A stretch of 64,000 nt of DNA, taken from contig NZ_WOFU01000003.1 of NCBI RefSeq assembly GCF_016879755.1, positions 434,001 through 498,000 on the forward strand. The letters are read 5' to 3'. This stretch comes from Bacillus sp. B15-48. Lineage in GTDB: Bacteria > Bacillota > Bacilli > Bacillales > Cytobacillaceae. The position numbers and the translations under genes were made by a program. The first letter of the stretch is position 1; each line of letters opens with the position of its first letter. This document shows positions 45,399 through 54,658 of this stretch, piece after piece. A model generated the notes under the pieces. The model had not been told where the DNA came from. It saw only the letters and a program-made list of their open reading frames with translations, and searched no databases.

Positions 45399-45518
45399 TT
45401 TTCCTCCAAACTAAAAATGAACACAGCAATGAAAGATTTAATTTTTATTGCTGTGTATTAATTTTGTATGCGTTTGCATTTTTATAAAAATATTATAAAT
45501 TCATTAAGTGAAATAATA

Positions 45519-45717
45519 TGCTGAGATAAAGCGAAACTTCCATCAGAGGGGATTTTCTTCATCCCCCTCTGATGGTTAGTTGAGCCAATCGGGCATTTAC
45601 TGGCAGTTTATCCCCCACTTGTCCTTACTCGTCTCGTCAGACTGAAGTCTTTAAGTGGGGATTTTACTGCCAGTTAATCTGCGATAAAATTATTCAAACC
45701 TAAATTTTATCTCAGCA
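45519..45717. mobile_element. 199-bp MITE-like structured element
   Basis: Perfect 12-bp terminal inverted repeats TGCTGAGATAAA / TTTATCTCAGCA bound a non-coding unit with two large hairpins: CCATCAGAGGGGAT / ATCCCCCTCTGATGG and one on CCCCACTT / AAGTGGGG. A decayed relative is at 63348-63452. It sits inside the aromatic gene cluster between two genes. Confidence 0.7.
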
Positions 45718-45731
45718 CCTAGATGAATCAA

Positions 45732-46709
45732 TTAAGAAACAGTTACTTTACTTGGAACTACTTTGTTTACCTGTTCACCAAGATCGATAGTTCCATCGGC
45801 ACTTTTAATACTGCAGCGGATGACATCCCCATCTTTTAGATAATTACTAAGCTTCGATTGACTTTCTAACATAGTGTTGTATCTCTCTTCATATGGAGTC
45901 GTTAGATCTGTCACTTTACTCAATACATCAGGTGATAGATTCATTGCAACGCCACCTGTAGTACCAGTAACGATTAAATCCCCTTTCGAGAAATCCATAA
46001 TCTCGGATAGCTCTTCAATGGTTTCAGCCGGTTTAAATAACAATTGATCTGTGTTAGCTGATTGGCGTAGTTCATCATTTACCCACAATTTCACTTCAAG
46101 ATCGTGAATGGATGCGACCTCCTCTTGATCAAGCAAGTAAAAATACGGTCCAGTCGGTCCAAATGTCCGGTAGCTTTTCCCTCTTAACCATTGCCCTTGA
46201 GAAATCTGTATATCCCTTGCTGAAACATCATTGAAAATAACTAATCCTGCAACAAATTGATGAAGATTTTCTTCTGTTACCTCTACTGGTCCTGTAATCT
46301 CGGTACCAATAATCAAACCTACTTCAATTTCATAGTCTAATAATTGTACATGGGCAGGGCGAATAATTTCTGAATAGGCTCCACAAAGAGAACTATCTGC
46401 TTTACTGAATAACAAGTTAAATGGAGGTTTTTTAGCATCCATTCCTGATTCAGCTCTATGTGAGGAATAGTTTGCACCTTGACAAACGATTTTTGTCGGA
46501 GTTGTAACTGGACTTAAAAAGGTTACCTCATTTAGTGAAACTTTTTCACCATTTTCTTGTTGATATACATTTCTTGCCTCTTCTTTTCCTTCTTCTAAAA
46601 ATTGAGCAAGAGAAGTATACTTTTCATTTAAAACGAAGATATCTTCCCCTTTGACAACACCCCATTGCTCAACATTATCTTTTTCAAATCTTATAATTTG
46701 TAATCCCAT
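45732..46709 (-). CDS. fumarylacetoacetate hydrolase-family protein
   Basis: A C-terminal FAH-type domain of a 325-residue protein. KIVCQGANYSSHRAESG opens it, and the metal ligands are in LLDYEIEVGLIIG and FNDVSARDIQ. KSYRTFGPTGPYF and TGTTGGVAMNLSP complete the signature. In meta-cleavage routes such enzymes hydrolyse or hydrate the ring-opened acid. With the extradiol dioxygenase this is the plausible next step. An operator-like motif lies about 65 bases upstream. Confidence 0.88.
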   Translation of the reverse strand: MGLQIIRFEKDNVEQWGVVKGEDIFVLNEKYTSLAQFLEEGKEEARNVYQQENGEKVSLNEVTFLSPVTTPTKIVCQGANYSSHRAESGMDAKKPPFNLLFSKADSSLCGAYSEIIRPAHVQLLDYEIEVGLIIGTEITGPVEVTEENLHQFVAGLVIFNDVSARDIQISQGQWLRGKSYRTFGPTGPYFYLLDQEEVASIHDLEVKLWVNDELRQSANTDQLLFKPAETIEELSEIMDFSKGDLIVTGTTGGVAMNLSPDVLSKVTDLTTPYEERYNTMLESQSKLSNYLKDGDVIRCSIKSADGTIDLGEQVNKVVPSKVTVS

Positions 46710-46773
46710 TATAAATTCCTCCCGTTCTTAATAATCTATTTCATAAAAACTTACGAGTAATTAAATCTAAAAT

Positions 46774-46804
46774 AAATATTATTTATCTGATTATTATAAT
46801 AAAT
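46774..46804. promoter_or_regulatory. shared operator-like motif, copy 1
   Basis: A 31-bp sequence identical to 50372-50402, centred on TTATCTGATTA (46783-46793), a near palindrome TWATCWGATWA. It lies upstream of the FAH gene. The rest of the 346-bp gap (46710-47055) shows no gene. Confidence 0.65.
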
Positions 46805-47055
46805 CATATTTATTTTCATGTCAACGTATATTAAAAATTTTCTAAATATATTATTTATTCCAAACCTTGTGTTTTTCAACTTGCGGTAAACCGAATTTTC
46901 CAGCTTCTTTTGATGTCACCCAAGAAGCTCATGCTAAGATACAGGAGTTTGGTGTAAGTAATGCTCTCATCAACATTTTTACATGATTGATCTTACCGTT
47001 CCGTTTATTTTCTTAGTAGTTGAACAACTTGTTTGATAGTTATTTAGATATTACC

Positions 47056-47844
47056 CTATCCCTTAAAAAAGTCAGCCTTGCGCTTTTCTAAGAAAGCAGA
47101 AATCCCTTCTTTTCCCTCTTTACTACTTGCTCTTTCAGCTAGTAATAAAGACTCCTTGCTCAATTGGGACTCAAGTGTCTCTTGTAGAGAATGATAGAAT
47201 AATGTCTTTGTTTCTCCGTACGCATTCATTGGTCCATTTGCGAGTGTTTCCGCTAAAGTAAGAACCTCTTCCCTTAATTTTTCTTCAGAAGAAACATGAT
47301 TAATAATTCCCCATTCACATGCTTCTTTTGCATCTAAGCCTCGATTGGTATACATTAACTCTAGTGCACGTTTCATCCCAACAATTCGCGGTAAGAAATA
47401 ACTACCTGAACCATCAGGGGTTAATCCAATTCGATTATAAGCCATTACAAATTTGGCACTTTCAGAGGCAAATGCCATATCACAAGCACAAACGAGACTC
47501 ATTCCAGCCCCTGCAGCTACCCCATTCACTGCCCCGATAAACGGTTTTTTCATTCTAACAAAAAGGGAAATCGCCTGATGCAAATAAGCTGTTACACTTT
47601 TCAAATGAGCACTAATTGCCTCTCCCTCTTGTGCAAAACTTTTTAAATCTCCTCCGACTGAAAATTTATTTCCAGCACCTGTAATTACAACCGCTCTTAT
47701 TTCTTCACTCTCTGAACATAAAATCGCAATATCCATCAATTCCTTTGCCATCTGTAAATCGATTCCATTTCCAACTTCCGGACGATTTAACGTGACAATT
47801 CCAACATTATTTTTAATAGTTAACAAAACGGAGTTGTTTTCCAT
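47056..47844 (-). CDS. enoyl-CoA hydratase/isomerase family protein
   Basis: A crotonase-fold enzyme of 262 residues. VVITGAGNKFSVGGDLKSF and the oxyanion-hole region FIGAVNGVAAGAGMSLVCAC are typical. The catalytic Glu pair cannot be placed with certainty: where hydratases have Glu, this protein has RIGLTPDGSGSYFLPR with Asp. The reaction could be hydration, isomerisation or hydrolysis of a CoA thioester. The ATG at 47844 has AAAGGAG. It follows the flavin monooxygenase gene by 39 bases. Confidence 0.85.
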   Translation of the reverse strand: MENNSVLLTIKNNVGIVTLNRPEVGNGIDLQMAKELMDIAILCSESEEIRAVVITGAGNKFSVGGDLKSFAQEGEAISAHLKSVTAYLHQAISLFVRMKKPFIGAVNGVAAGAGMSLVCACDMAFASESAKFVMAYNRIGLTPDGSGSYFLPRIVGMKRALELMYTNRGLDAKEACEWGIINHVSSEEKLREEVLTLAETLANGPMNAYGETKTLFYHSLQETLESQLSKESLLLAERASSKEGKEGISAFLEKRKADFFKG

Positions 47845-47883
47845 TTTAAACGCTCCTTTTCTAATTTGAAAATTAAACAAAAA

Positions 47884-49092
47884 TTAAACAAGAACTGTAT
47901 TGGGCTCCTGGCCACAAAGAATCCGTCCATATAACTCAAAGTTTGTTGAAGGAACAAGAACTCCGTGATTTGTTGCACCGCGTGCATCACGAACAATTTG
48001 TGATAGAAGGTTATTTTCCGCAATCAACGACCCGCCACCTTCCGATGCAAGAATATCGATGGCATCCCAGCACAATCTAACCGCATAGCCGGAATCCATT
48101 CGGACACGGGCTCTTGTATGAAGATCCATGTATTCACCACTCGCAGCCCATCGATCAATATCATCGGCAGCACGGTAGACATGCAGAAATGCGGAGTCAA
48201 TTTTCATTGCCGCTTCGGCTACTTTTAGATGGGTAACGGTCGCTTCAGCTTGTGATGTATGCCAAGTGTATTGAATTTTCCGATTGGGTAGTTTTTCCAA
48301 AAAAACTTCCAATGCAGCACGGGCCATACCTAGAGGAGGCGATAACAAAACAAGGGCAAATACAGGTACCAAAGCCGAATGATAAAGTGTTTCTTCCTTG
48401 CTATAACCTGATTGATACTCACCAACAATTGCCTTTGAAATCGAGACTACCCTCCGTTCAGGAACAAAAACACCCCGAACCTCGAGACTGTTACTTCCGG
48501 ATCCACGCAGACCCGTAGTGTACCAATCGTCCTTAATCTCGATATCCTTCATTGGAAGGATTGCCATCCCTTGATCGATAATTTTACCGTTCTCATCCAC
48601 GATTGGAATACCAAGAACTGCCCAATTTGCATGTAGGGAACCCGATCCAAATCCCCAAAATCCATACTCAATCACATAACCTCCTTCAACACGACGAACC
48701 TCGCATTTTCTCGGTTCAAGTACCCCACAAGTACGTGCTTCTCCATCTCCAAAGACTTCCTGTTGCACATCCTTTGGGAACAAGGTAGCAACAAGCCAGT
48801 TACATACGTTAGTCAATGTCGTAACCCAGCTAGCAGAACCATTTCCACTTGCTATCTCAGAATTGACATCAATAAATGTACGGAAATTTACTTGGTGACC
48901 GCCAAAAACTTTAGGTACTCCCAACTTGAATAACCCTGCCTCTTTAAAAGCTTCAATTGTCTCTTCTGGAATTCTGCGAAGGTCATCAATTTCTTTTCCT
49001 TGTGCACGTAATTGTGGAACAAATCCAGCAGCACGTTTTACTAGTTGCTCGGCCTCATTGATTCTGTCTTTAACAACATTTTCATTTATCAT
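47884..49092 (-). CDS. group D flavin monooxygenase (HsaA/HpaH-like acyl-CoA dehydrogenase fold)
   Basis: A 402-residue protein of the acyl-CoA dehydrogenase fold. The typical ACAD catalytic Glu is not evident, and the layout matches the two-component flavin monooxygenases: GGHQVNFRTFIDVNSEIASG, then GSASWVTTLTNVCNW, WYTTGLRGSGSNSLEV and a C-terminal RDARGATNHGVLVP. Such enzymes hydroxylate phenols using reduced flavin made by a separate reductase, which is not in the window. The ATG at 49092 has AGGGGAG eight bases upstream. Operator copy 3 lies about 100 bases before it. Confidence 0.82.
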   Translation of the reverse strand: MINENVVKDRINEAEQLVKRAAGFVPQLRAQGKEIDDLRRIPEETIEAFKEAGLFKLGVPKVFGGHQVNFRTFIDVNSEIASGNGSASWVTTLTNVCNWLVATLFPKDVQQEVFGDGEARTCGVLEPRKCEVRRVEGGYVIEYGFWGFGSGSLHANWAVLGIPIVDENGKIIDQGMAILPMKDIEIKDDWYTTGLRGSGSNSLEVRGVFVPERRVVSISKAIVGEYQSGYSKEETLYHSALVPVFALVLLSPPLGMARAALEVFLEKLPNRKIQYTWHTSQAEATVTHLKVAEAAMKIDSAFLHVYRAADDIDRWAASGEYMDLHTRARVRMDSGYAVRLCWDAIDILASEGGGSLIAENNLLSQIVRDARGATNHGVLVPSTNFELYGRILCGQEPNTVLV

Positions 49093-49189
49093 AATATCCA
49101 CTCCCCTTATAAAATTTAATTTTCAATATAAGAACATCACTTTAATTTCTTATTTCCTTATTACTAATAAATACGCACCGTTTTTTTAA

Positions 49190-49200
49190 TAATCAGATAA
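49190..49200. promoter_or_regulatory. shared operator-like motif, copy 3
   Basis: TAATCAGATAA, the reverse complement of the core of copies 1 and 2 (one half-site base apart). It lies in the 384-bp region before the group D monooxygenase gene. The rest of that region shows nothing recognisable. Confidence 0.5.
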
Positions 49201-49476
49201 TTAACAGCGGTTTCATTTAGACTAATCATATTTACACAATGTCTATATTAATGCGATTTCTTATTTTGATGTTAAGGGTTGCTGGGATTTAAAGTAAACT
49301 AAAGCACTTGACGAAATCCCAGCTTTGTTACATGAATTTCGAATATTGTTCCTTTACTTAGTACTACTTGGTTACTTGTTCATCTAGGTCGATCGTTCCT
49401 TTATATTTGATACCAAATAACATCGAAAACCCATTTTTTCATTCCGCTCAATTTTTTAATTACCTGCACAAATAGT

Positions 49477-50196
49477 TTAGGAATGATCATTATAAATAAA
49501 TTCTATTATTCTCATTACATCCAAAATTAAATTAGTCATTTCTGCCTGGGCTTTTTCCCCATCACGCGCAAGAACCGCTTCGTAAATAGAGCGATGTCTT
49601 TTTAACGCTTCCTTCGTGGGTCCATCAAAAGATGATTCCTCAAATTTTTCAGTTGCTTGTATAGTTTTTTCACGGCTAAGTAAAAGTGCTTTGCTAAGCG
49701 TTCTACCAGTATTGATGATTAGTTCATTATAAGAGGCATGTAAGATACTTTCATGGAAATCAAGATCGGCGCTTGCCCATGCCTCTTTATCTCCAATCGA
49801 TTGCTCGAGTCGATAAAAAGCATCCGTTATTTTAACCATATCTTGATCCGTGGCCCTTTTAGCTGCTAATGATGCTACCACCGGTTCTAGCCCAAGTCTT
49901 ACTTCTGTTAAATGCAACCAAAATTCCTTATTATTATTTTCAATTTCCCAAGTTAATATATCAAGATTCCACCATTGCCAATCTAAACGTGGCAGTACAA
50001 TGGTCCCAGACCTTTGATTAGACCTTACAAGCCCCATAGTAGCTAAACTCTTTAGAGATTCACGGACAACAGTACGACTTACTCCATGAATTTCACTTAA
50101 ATCTTCTACTTTAGGTAATATCTCACCTGACGCATACTCTCCAGTAACAATTTTCTTTCCAATAACTTCAACCAGTTCTTCACTTCTATTCTTCAT
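49477..50196 (-). CDS. FadR-subfamily GntR transcriptional regulator
   Basis: A 239-residue regulator. The winged helix (1-70) has LPKVEDLSEIHGVSRTVVRE and ATMGLVRSNQRSGTIVLP. The C-terminal FCD domain is helical, with the family's Asp/His metal-site pattern around DLDFHESILHASYNELI. The ATG at 50196 is chosen because GGGGGA lies nine bases upstream. Family members sense organic acids and commonly repress catabolic genes. Its likely site is the TWATCWGATWA motif found in three places around it. Confidence 0.88.
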   Translation of the reverse strand: MKNRSEELVEVIGKKIVTGEYASGEILPKVEDLSEIHGVSRTVVRESLKSLATMGLVRSNQRSGTIVLPRLDWQWWNLDILTWEIENNNKEFWLHLTEVRLGLEPVVASLAAKRATDQDMVKITDAFYRLEQSIGDKEAWASADLDFHESILHASYNELIINTGRTLSKALLLSREKTIQATEKFEESSFDGPTKEALKRHRSIYEAVLARDGEKAQAEMTNLILDVMRIIEFIYNDHS

Positions 50197-50371
50197 AAAA
50201 AGCATTCCCCCTATCTCCAATCCATAATCTTACCATCAAATCATTATAATGGTAATCGTTTTTATAGGATAGAAGATGAAACGATTATAAATTCAATCCA
50301 CTCCCGGAAACGCTTCCATTTATTATTTTTTACACCCCCTAAAAAATAATAGTTGATTATTCCCTCGTTAT

Positions 50372-50402
50372 AAATATTATTTATCTGATTATTATAATAA
50401 AT
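50372..50402. promoter_or_regulatory. shared operator-like motif, copy 2
   Basis: Exact 31-bp copy of 46774-46804, upstream of the GntR gene (core 50381-50391). An autoregulatory site is likely. Confidence 0.65.
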
Positions 50403-50480
50403 AATATTTATTAATTAGTCAATTATTTTTTTCTAAATTTTATAAATATTCTTTACACAGTAAAAAGTAAAAAGTAAAAA

Positions 50481-50532
50481 GGGGTCAGTCCCCCGGTGAA
50501 GTAAAGCGTTACTTCGCCGGGGGACTGACCCC
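50481..50532. terminator. palindrome family A after the TAXI gene
   Basis: GGGGTCAGTCCCCCGGTGAA / TTCGCCGGGGGACTGACCCC around the GTAAAGCGTTAC core. It lies 22 bases after the TAXI stop. Confidence 0.75.
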
Positions 50533-50553
50533 AAAAACACAAAAACACTACTC

Positions 50554-51537
50554 TTATTCTAAAACTCCTTGTTCCTGATAATATTTTTCAGACCCTGGAT
50601 GAAGTGGGATGTCCGCTAGCTCTGTAACAGCTTCCTCCAATTTCATCTGTTGAACAATTGAATGAGTCTTTTCTAGTTCTTCTAGGTTTTCCCAGAATGT
50701 TTTCGTTAGTTCATAAACGGTTTCGTCTGAAACAGAGGCATCTACTAACAGCAGCATTTTAATTCCCAATGTTTCGACGTCTTCAGGTTGATTATCATAC
50801 GTACCTGCTGGAATCGTCACTTCTGCATACCATGGATATTGATCTTTTAATGAATTTCTTATATCCTCTTCAATTCCAATTAGTTTTCCGCCAGCTGTAG
50901 ACGTCATCTCAGTTACAGCAGCAGTTGGAAGGCCCGCTTGAATGATTGCTCCATCCACTTGCCTGTTTCTCATCAAGTCAATGGCTTCTGTAAACCCAAC
51001 ATATGTTTCTTTAATATCATTAGGATAGTTGATTCCATATTCAGGAAGGATAATACTTGATTCCACTTCAGGTGTACTTCCTACAGCACCTGGAACAAAG
51101 TTTTTCCCTTTAATATCAGCAATCGACTCAATTCCAGAATCTTCACGAACGACAAACTGATTTGGGTTGTAATATAAACCAGCGATCACACGCACATCTT
51201 CATACTGACGACCTTCAAACGTGTTCTCTCCATTAAAAGCTTCCCAAACAATCCCTGCAGTTGCAAACGTAATCTGTGCTTCTCCATCTTTCATCATGTT
51301 CAAATTGTCGACGCCACCGTTCGATGCTTGCGCTGTCACACGAACGTCATCGACTTGGTTGTTCCAAATATTTGCCATTGATGCTCCTAACGGATAGATG
51401 GTACCAGTTGTCCCAGCCGTTGGGAACCTTAATTCCTGTCTTGAGTTGCCACTTCCATTTGATTCATTGCTCGAGCAGCCGGCAATTACCAAGATGCTCA
51501 AGAGTGAAAGAAGTAATCCTTTGTAAATGTTCTTCAT
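50554..51537 (-). CDS. TAXI-family TRAP transporter binding lipoprotein
   Basis: The extracellular binding subunit of a TAXI-TRAP importer, 327 residues. The signal peptide ends in the lipobox VIAGC. The mature part begins LRFPTAGTTGTIYPLGASMA, the TAXI signature, followed by NLNMMKDGEAQITFATAGI and KGKNFVPGAVGSTPE. Such systems import glutamate or other carboxylates. The fused permease gene lies upstream on the same strand. Confidence 0.92.
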   Translation of the reverse strand: MKNIYKGLLLSLLSILVIAGCSSNESNGSGNSRQELRFPTAGTTGTIYPLGASMANIWNNQVDDVRVTAQASNGGVDNLNMMKDGEAQITFATAGIVWEAFNGENTFEGRQYEDVRVIAGLYYNPNQFVVREDSGIESIADIKGKNFVPGAVGSTPEVESSIILPEYGINYPNDIKETYVGFTEAIDLMRNRQVDGAIIQAGLPTAAVTEMTSTAGGKLIGIEEDIRNSLKDQYPWYAEVTIPAGTYDNQPEDVETLGIKMLLLVDASVSDETVYELTKTFWENLEELEKTHSIVQQMKLEEAVTELADIPLHPGSEKYYQEQGVLE

Positions 51538-51645
51538 GTTGTTCCCCCTATTTTTCTATTTATAATAACAACCACTCGTGAGGAGCATCTATCTGATTCC
51601 CCACGAATGATGTCTACCCAAAATCGAATCCATTTCAAACATTGT

Positions 51646-53595
51646 TTATTTAGCAACAGGTTCTGTCGCATCTATCTTTACGTTGTTTTTCTTCCTCGTA
51701 AAAAATTGCCACACAAGAAGTAAGATAAATAATCCTCCACCAATCATATCGGACATTAGTGTTGGATCAATCATTAAAATCGAAACCGTAAAGAGGAGGA
51801 TTCTTACAACTATATTGATCCGCGTAAACAACCATCCTTGTAACCCGGCTGATAACGCCATGACCCCAAGAGTGGCCGATAAAGCAGCAATCACAAAGTC
51901 CGTTGTAACATGGCCATCAAATAATAAAATCGGATCAAAGATAAAGAAAAATGGCATGATAAATCCAGTTAACCCCAATTTTACCGCTGTATAGGAAACC
52001 TTCGTCTGATTTGTATTGGCAATCCCGGCAGCCACATATGAAGCGAGCGCGACTGGTGGCGTGATGTTGGACAAACAAGCGTAAATGAGCACAAACATAT
52101 GAGCGGCAATTGGCGATACACCCAAGTCAATTAAAACTGGGGCAGAAACGGTCGCCACAATCACATAAGCTGCCACACCAGGCACGCCCATACCTAGTAC
52201 AATACTCATCAGCATCACCAATAACCCGGCAACCAACAAGCTATCGTTTACCGATTCTAAAATCGTATAACCAAGTGTTAAACCAAGACCTGTTAACGAA
52301 ACGGTCCCGATGACAACCCCGATTGTTGCACAGGCAACCCCTACACCAATCGCCCCTTTTGCTCCTTCCTCGAGAGCCTGAATGATTTTTTTCACACCCA
52401 TTCGCGTCTCTTTTCGCAACCAGCTTGCGACAACACTGGCAATGATGGAGAACACAGCAGCATAAATTGGTGTGTATCCTGCAAACAACAACCCTATTAA
52501 AACGATTAACGGAATAAGTAAATGTCCTTGTGTTTTTAAAACTTGTACCACATTTGGAATGTTCTCTTTGGAAATTCCTTTTAAACCTAATTTCTTAGCT
52601 TCAAAGTGAACGATTAAAATCAATGTTAAATAGTAAAGAAAAGCAGGAATAATCGCCGCAAGCATGATTGTTGTATACGGAACACCTAAATACTCGGCCA
52701 TAACAAAACCTGCTGCACCCATGATAGGTGGTGCAAATTGTCCACCAGTGGAAGCAACTGCCTCCACCGCGGCAGCAAATCGAGCTTTATAGCCATTTTG
52801 CTTCATGAGCGGAATCGTAATCGTCCCGGTTGTTGCCACATTCGCGATTGCACTTCCGTTGATCATTCCCATCATACTGCTCGCCAGCACCGCTACTTTA
52901 GCGGGCCCTCCTGGAGAACGACCTGCAATCGTTAACGCTAAATCATTAATAAATTGGCTAAAGCCACTTAATCGTAAAAACGAGCCGAATAAAATGAATA
53001 AAAAGACAAAGGTCGAGGAAACGCCGATGGCAATCCCGAAAATTCCCTGGCTTCCCCAAAACATGAATTCTGTCACACGTTTGATGGAAAAGCCGCCATG
53101 ACCAAAGTCACCAGGTATGTATACGCCCAAGAAATTATAAAGAAGAAAAATTAGAGCCAGAATCGCAAGGTTTCCAACGACACGGCGAGCCGCTTCAAAC
53201 ACTAGCAAAATCCCAATTGCCCCAAACACATAGTCGAGTGTTACTAGGTACCCGCCCCTTAAGGCGATTGAACTATAGTTTACTAACAGATACCCAAATG
53301 AGATGATACTCAATAAAACTAAAACGAGATCGAAGAGTGGCGGTCTGTTTATTCGATTAGAAAGCGATTTGCGTTCCTTTTTGTTGATTGGATATAAAAG
53401 AAACGTAAAGATTAATAGAAAGATAATATGGATTGCTCTGAGACGCATCGCATCTAAAATCCCAAAGCCTGAAGTATATAATTGAAATACAGACCAGATC
53501 ACGGAAAGAAAAACGATGATGAGACTCATTTTCCCAGCATAATTTCTAACCGTGTGATGAGCCTTTTCCTCAATAGGCAATGATTCTCCATTCAT
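51646..53595 (-). CDS. fused TRAP transporter permease (DctQM-type)
   Basis: A membrane protein of about 649 residues: an N-terminal small-permease part, then the DctM domain with about 12 further segments (GSFLRLSGFSQFINDLALTI, GGQFAPPIMGAAGFVMAEYL, LGMGVPGVAAYVIVATV, TPPVALASYVAAGIANTN). This is the usual partner of TAXI proteins. The ATG at 53595 is used; an in-frame TTG at 53601 has GGAGG ten bases before it and is a real alternative. Uptake would use the sodium or proton gradient. Confidence 0.9.
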   Translation of the reverse strand: MNGESLPIEEKAHHTVRNYAGKMSLIIVFLSVIWSVFQLYTSGFGILDAMRLRAIHIIFLLIFTFLLYPINKKERKSLSNRINRPPLFDLVLVLLSIISFGYLLVNYSSIALRGGYLVTLDYVFGAIGILLVFEAARRVVGNLAILALIFLLYNFLGVYIPGDFGHGGFSIKRVTEFMFWGSQGIFGIAIGVSSTFVFLFILFGSFLRLSGFSQFINDLALTIAGRSPGGPAKVAVLASSMMGMINGSAIANVATTGTITIPLMKQNGYKARFAAAVEAVASTGGQFAPPIMGAAGFVMAEYLGVPYTTIMLAAIIPAFLYYLTLILIVHFEAKKLGLKGISKENIPNVVQVLKTQGHLLIPLIVLIGLLFAGYTPIYAAVFSIIASVVASWLRKETRMGVKKIIQALEEGAKGAIGVGVACATIGVVIGTVSLTGLGLTLGYTILESVNDSLLVAGLLVMLMSIVLGMGVPGVAAYVIVATVSAPVLIDLGVSPIAAHMFVLIYACLSNITPPVALASYVAAGIANTNQTKVSYTAVKLGLTGFIMPFFFIFDPILLFDGHVTTDFVIAALSATLGVMALSAGLQGWLFTRINIVVRILLFTVSILMIDPTLMSDMIGGGLFILLLVWQFFTRKKNNVKIDATEPVAK

Positions 53596-53760
53596 TTTCA
53601 ACCTGCTGTAGCCTCCTTTGATGTTAAGTTAGTGGTTCGACGCGTTAAAGTATGTAAATAATTCAACCTATCTTACCGAATTTTGCACATTGTGTCAATT
53701 TTACTAGTTATGAAGATTGAGAATACTTTAGACGTTTTAGAGGACTAATCCCTTCGTATA

Positions 53761-54657
53761 CTACTTTAAATCCTTTTTTACAATCACTTCGCATTTTACT
53801 TCTAGTGGTTGAATCACGGCCGACATATCTAAATCCTTTAAGCCTTGCTGCACAGCGGTTGCAAATGCTTGCTCTGCCATTTGACCAGTAAACTGCTCTA
53901 AACCTGCCTTTTCAAAGAGCTGATTAGCCAAGCGAACATCTTTATGAACATATTTCACAGCTCCACCTGGTTCGAATTGACGATCCAAAACATATTCCTC
54001 CATATGTCTCCGCAAAATCCGGCTATCTCCATAACTGACTTTTAAAACGTGATAGAGTTGTTCAGAATCCAATCCATAGGCGGCCCCAGTGACCATTGCT
54101 TCGGAAGCAGCGAGCGAATGAACAGCAACGAGGTACTGATTAATGAGCTTTGCAATGCTCCCAGAACCAGAAGGACCAAGATAGGTAATGTTCTCACCCA
54201 GAATGTTTAAGACGGCGGAAACCGTTGTGAATGCCTGCTTTTCTCCGCCAACCATAATGGTGAGCGTTCCCGCCTCAGCTCCTTCAGGGCCGCCACTCAC
54301 AGGTGCATCTAAATACTGAATACCCTTTTTTCCCGCTTGAGCGAAGATGGTTTTACTCGTATCTGCTCCAACGGAAGTAAAATCAACGCAAAGCGTTCCT
54401 GGACGAGCATGTTCTAAAATTCCGTCTAAGCTTGTGTAAATTTGTACAACATCATCTGGCATCGATAAACAGGTACAAATGATGTCACTATCGTTCGCGA
54501 GGTCGGAAATGGTTTCTGCAACACTCGCCCCTAGCTTCCGCAGCTGTTGCGCCTTTTCTTTCGTGCGATTGTAAACCTGAACCTCATAGCCATTGTCGAG
54601 AAGTCTTTTGACCATTCTCGAGCCCATCACTCCAGTCCCGATAAAACCAATCATCAT
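53761..54657 (-). CDS. 3-hydroxyisobutyrate dehydrogenase-family NAD(P)-dependent oxidoreductase
   Basis: A beta-hydroxyacid dehydrogenase of 298 residues. The Rossmann motif GFIGTGVMGSRMVKRLLDNG is near 3-22, the substrate-binding DAPVSGGPEGAEAGTLTIMV near 118, and the catalytic Lys in SGSIAKLINQYLV near 171. Tartronate semialdehyde or 3-hydroxyisobutyrate are typical substrates. The ATG at 54657 starts one base past the stop of the isomerase-type gene, with GGAGG in the end of that gene. The pair suits a glyoxylate/tartronate-semialdehyde step. Confidence 0.9.
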   Translation of the reverse strand: MMIGFIGTGVMGSRMVKRLLDNGYEVQVYNRTKEKAQQLRKLGASVAETISDLANDSDIICTCLSMPDDVVQIYTSLDGILEHARPGTLCVDFTSVGADTSKTIFAQAGKKGIQYLDAPVSGGPEGAEAGTLTIMVGGEKQAFTTVSAVLNILGENITYLGPSGSGSIAKLINQYLVAVHSLAASEAMVTGAAYGLDSEQLYHVLKVSYGDSRILRRHMEEYVLDRQFEPGGAVKYVHKDVRLANQLFEKAGLEQFTGQMAEQAFATAVQQGLKDLDMSAVIQPLEVKCEVIVKKDLK

Positions 54658-54658
54658 G

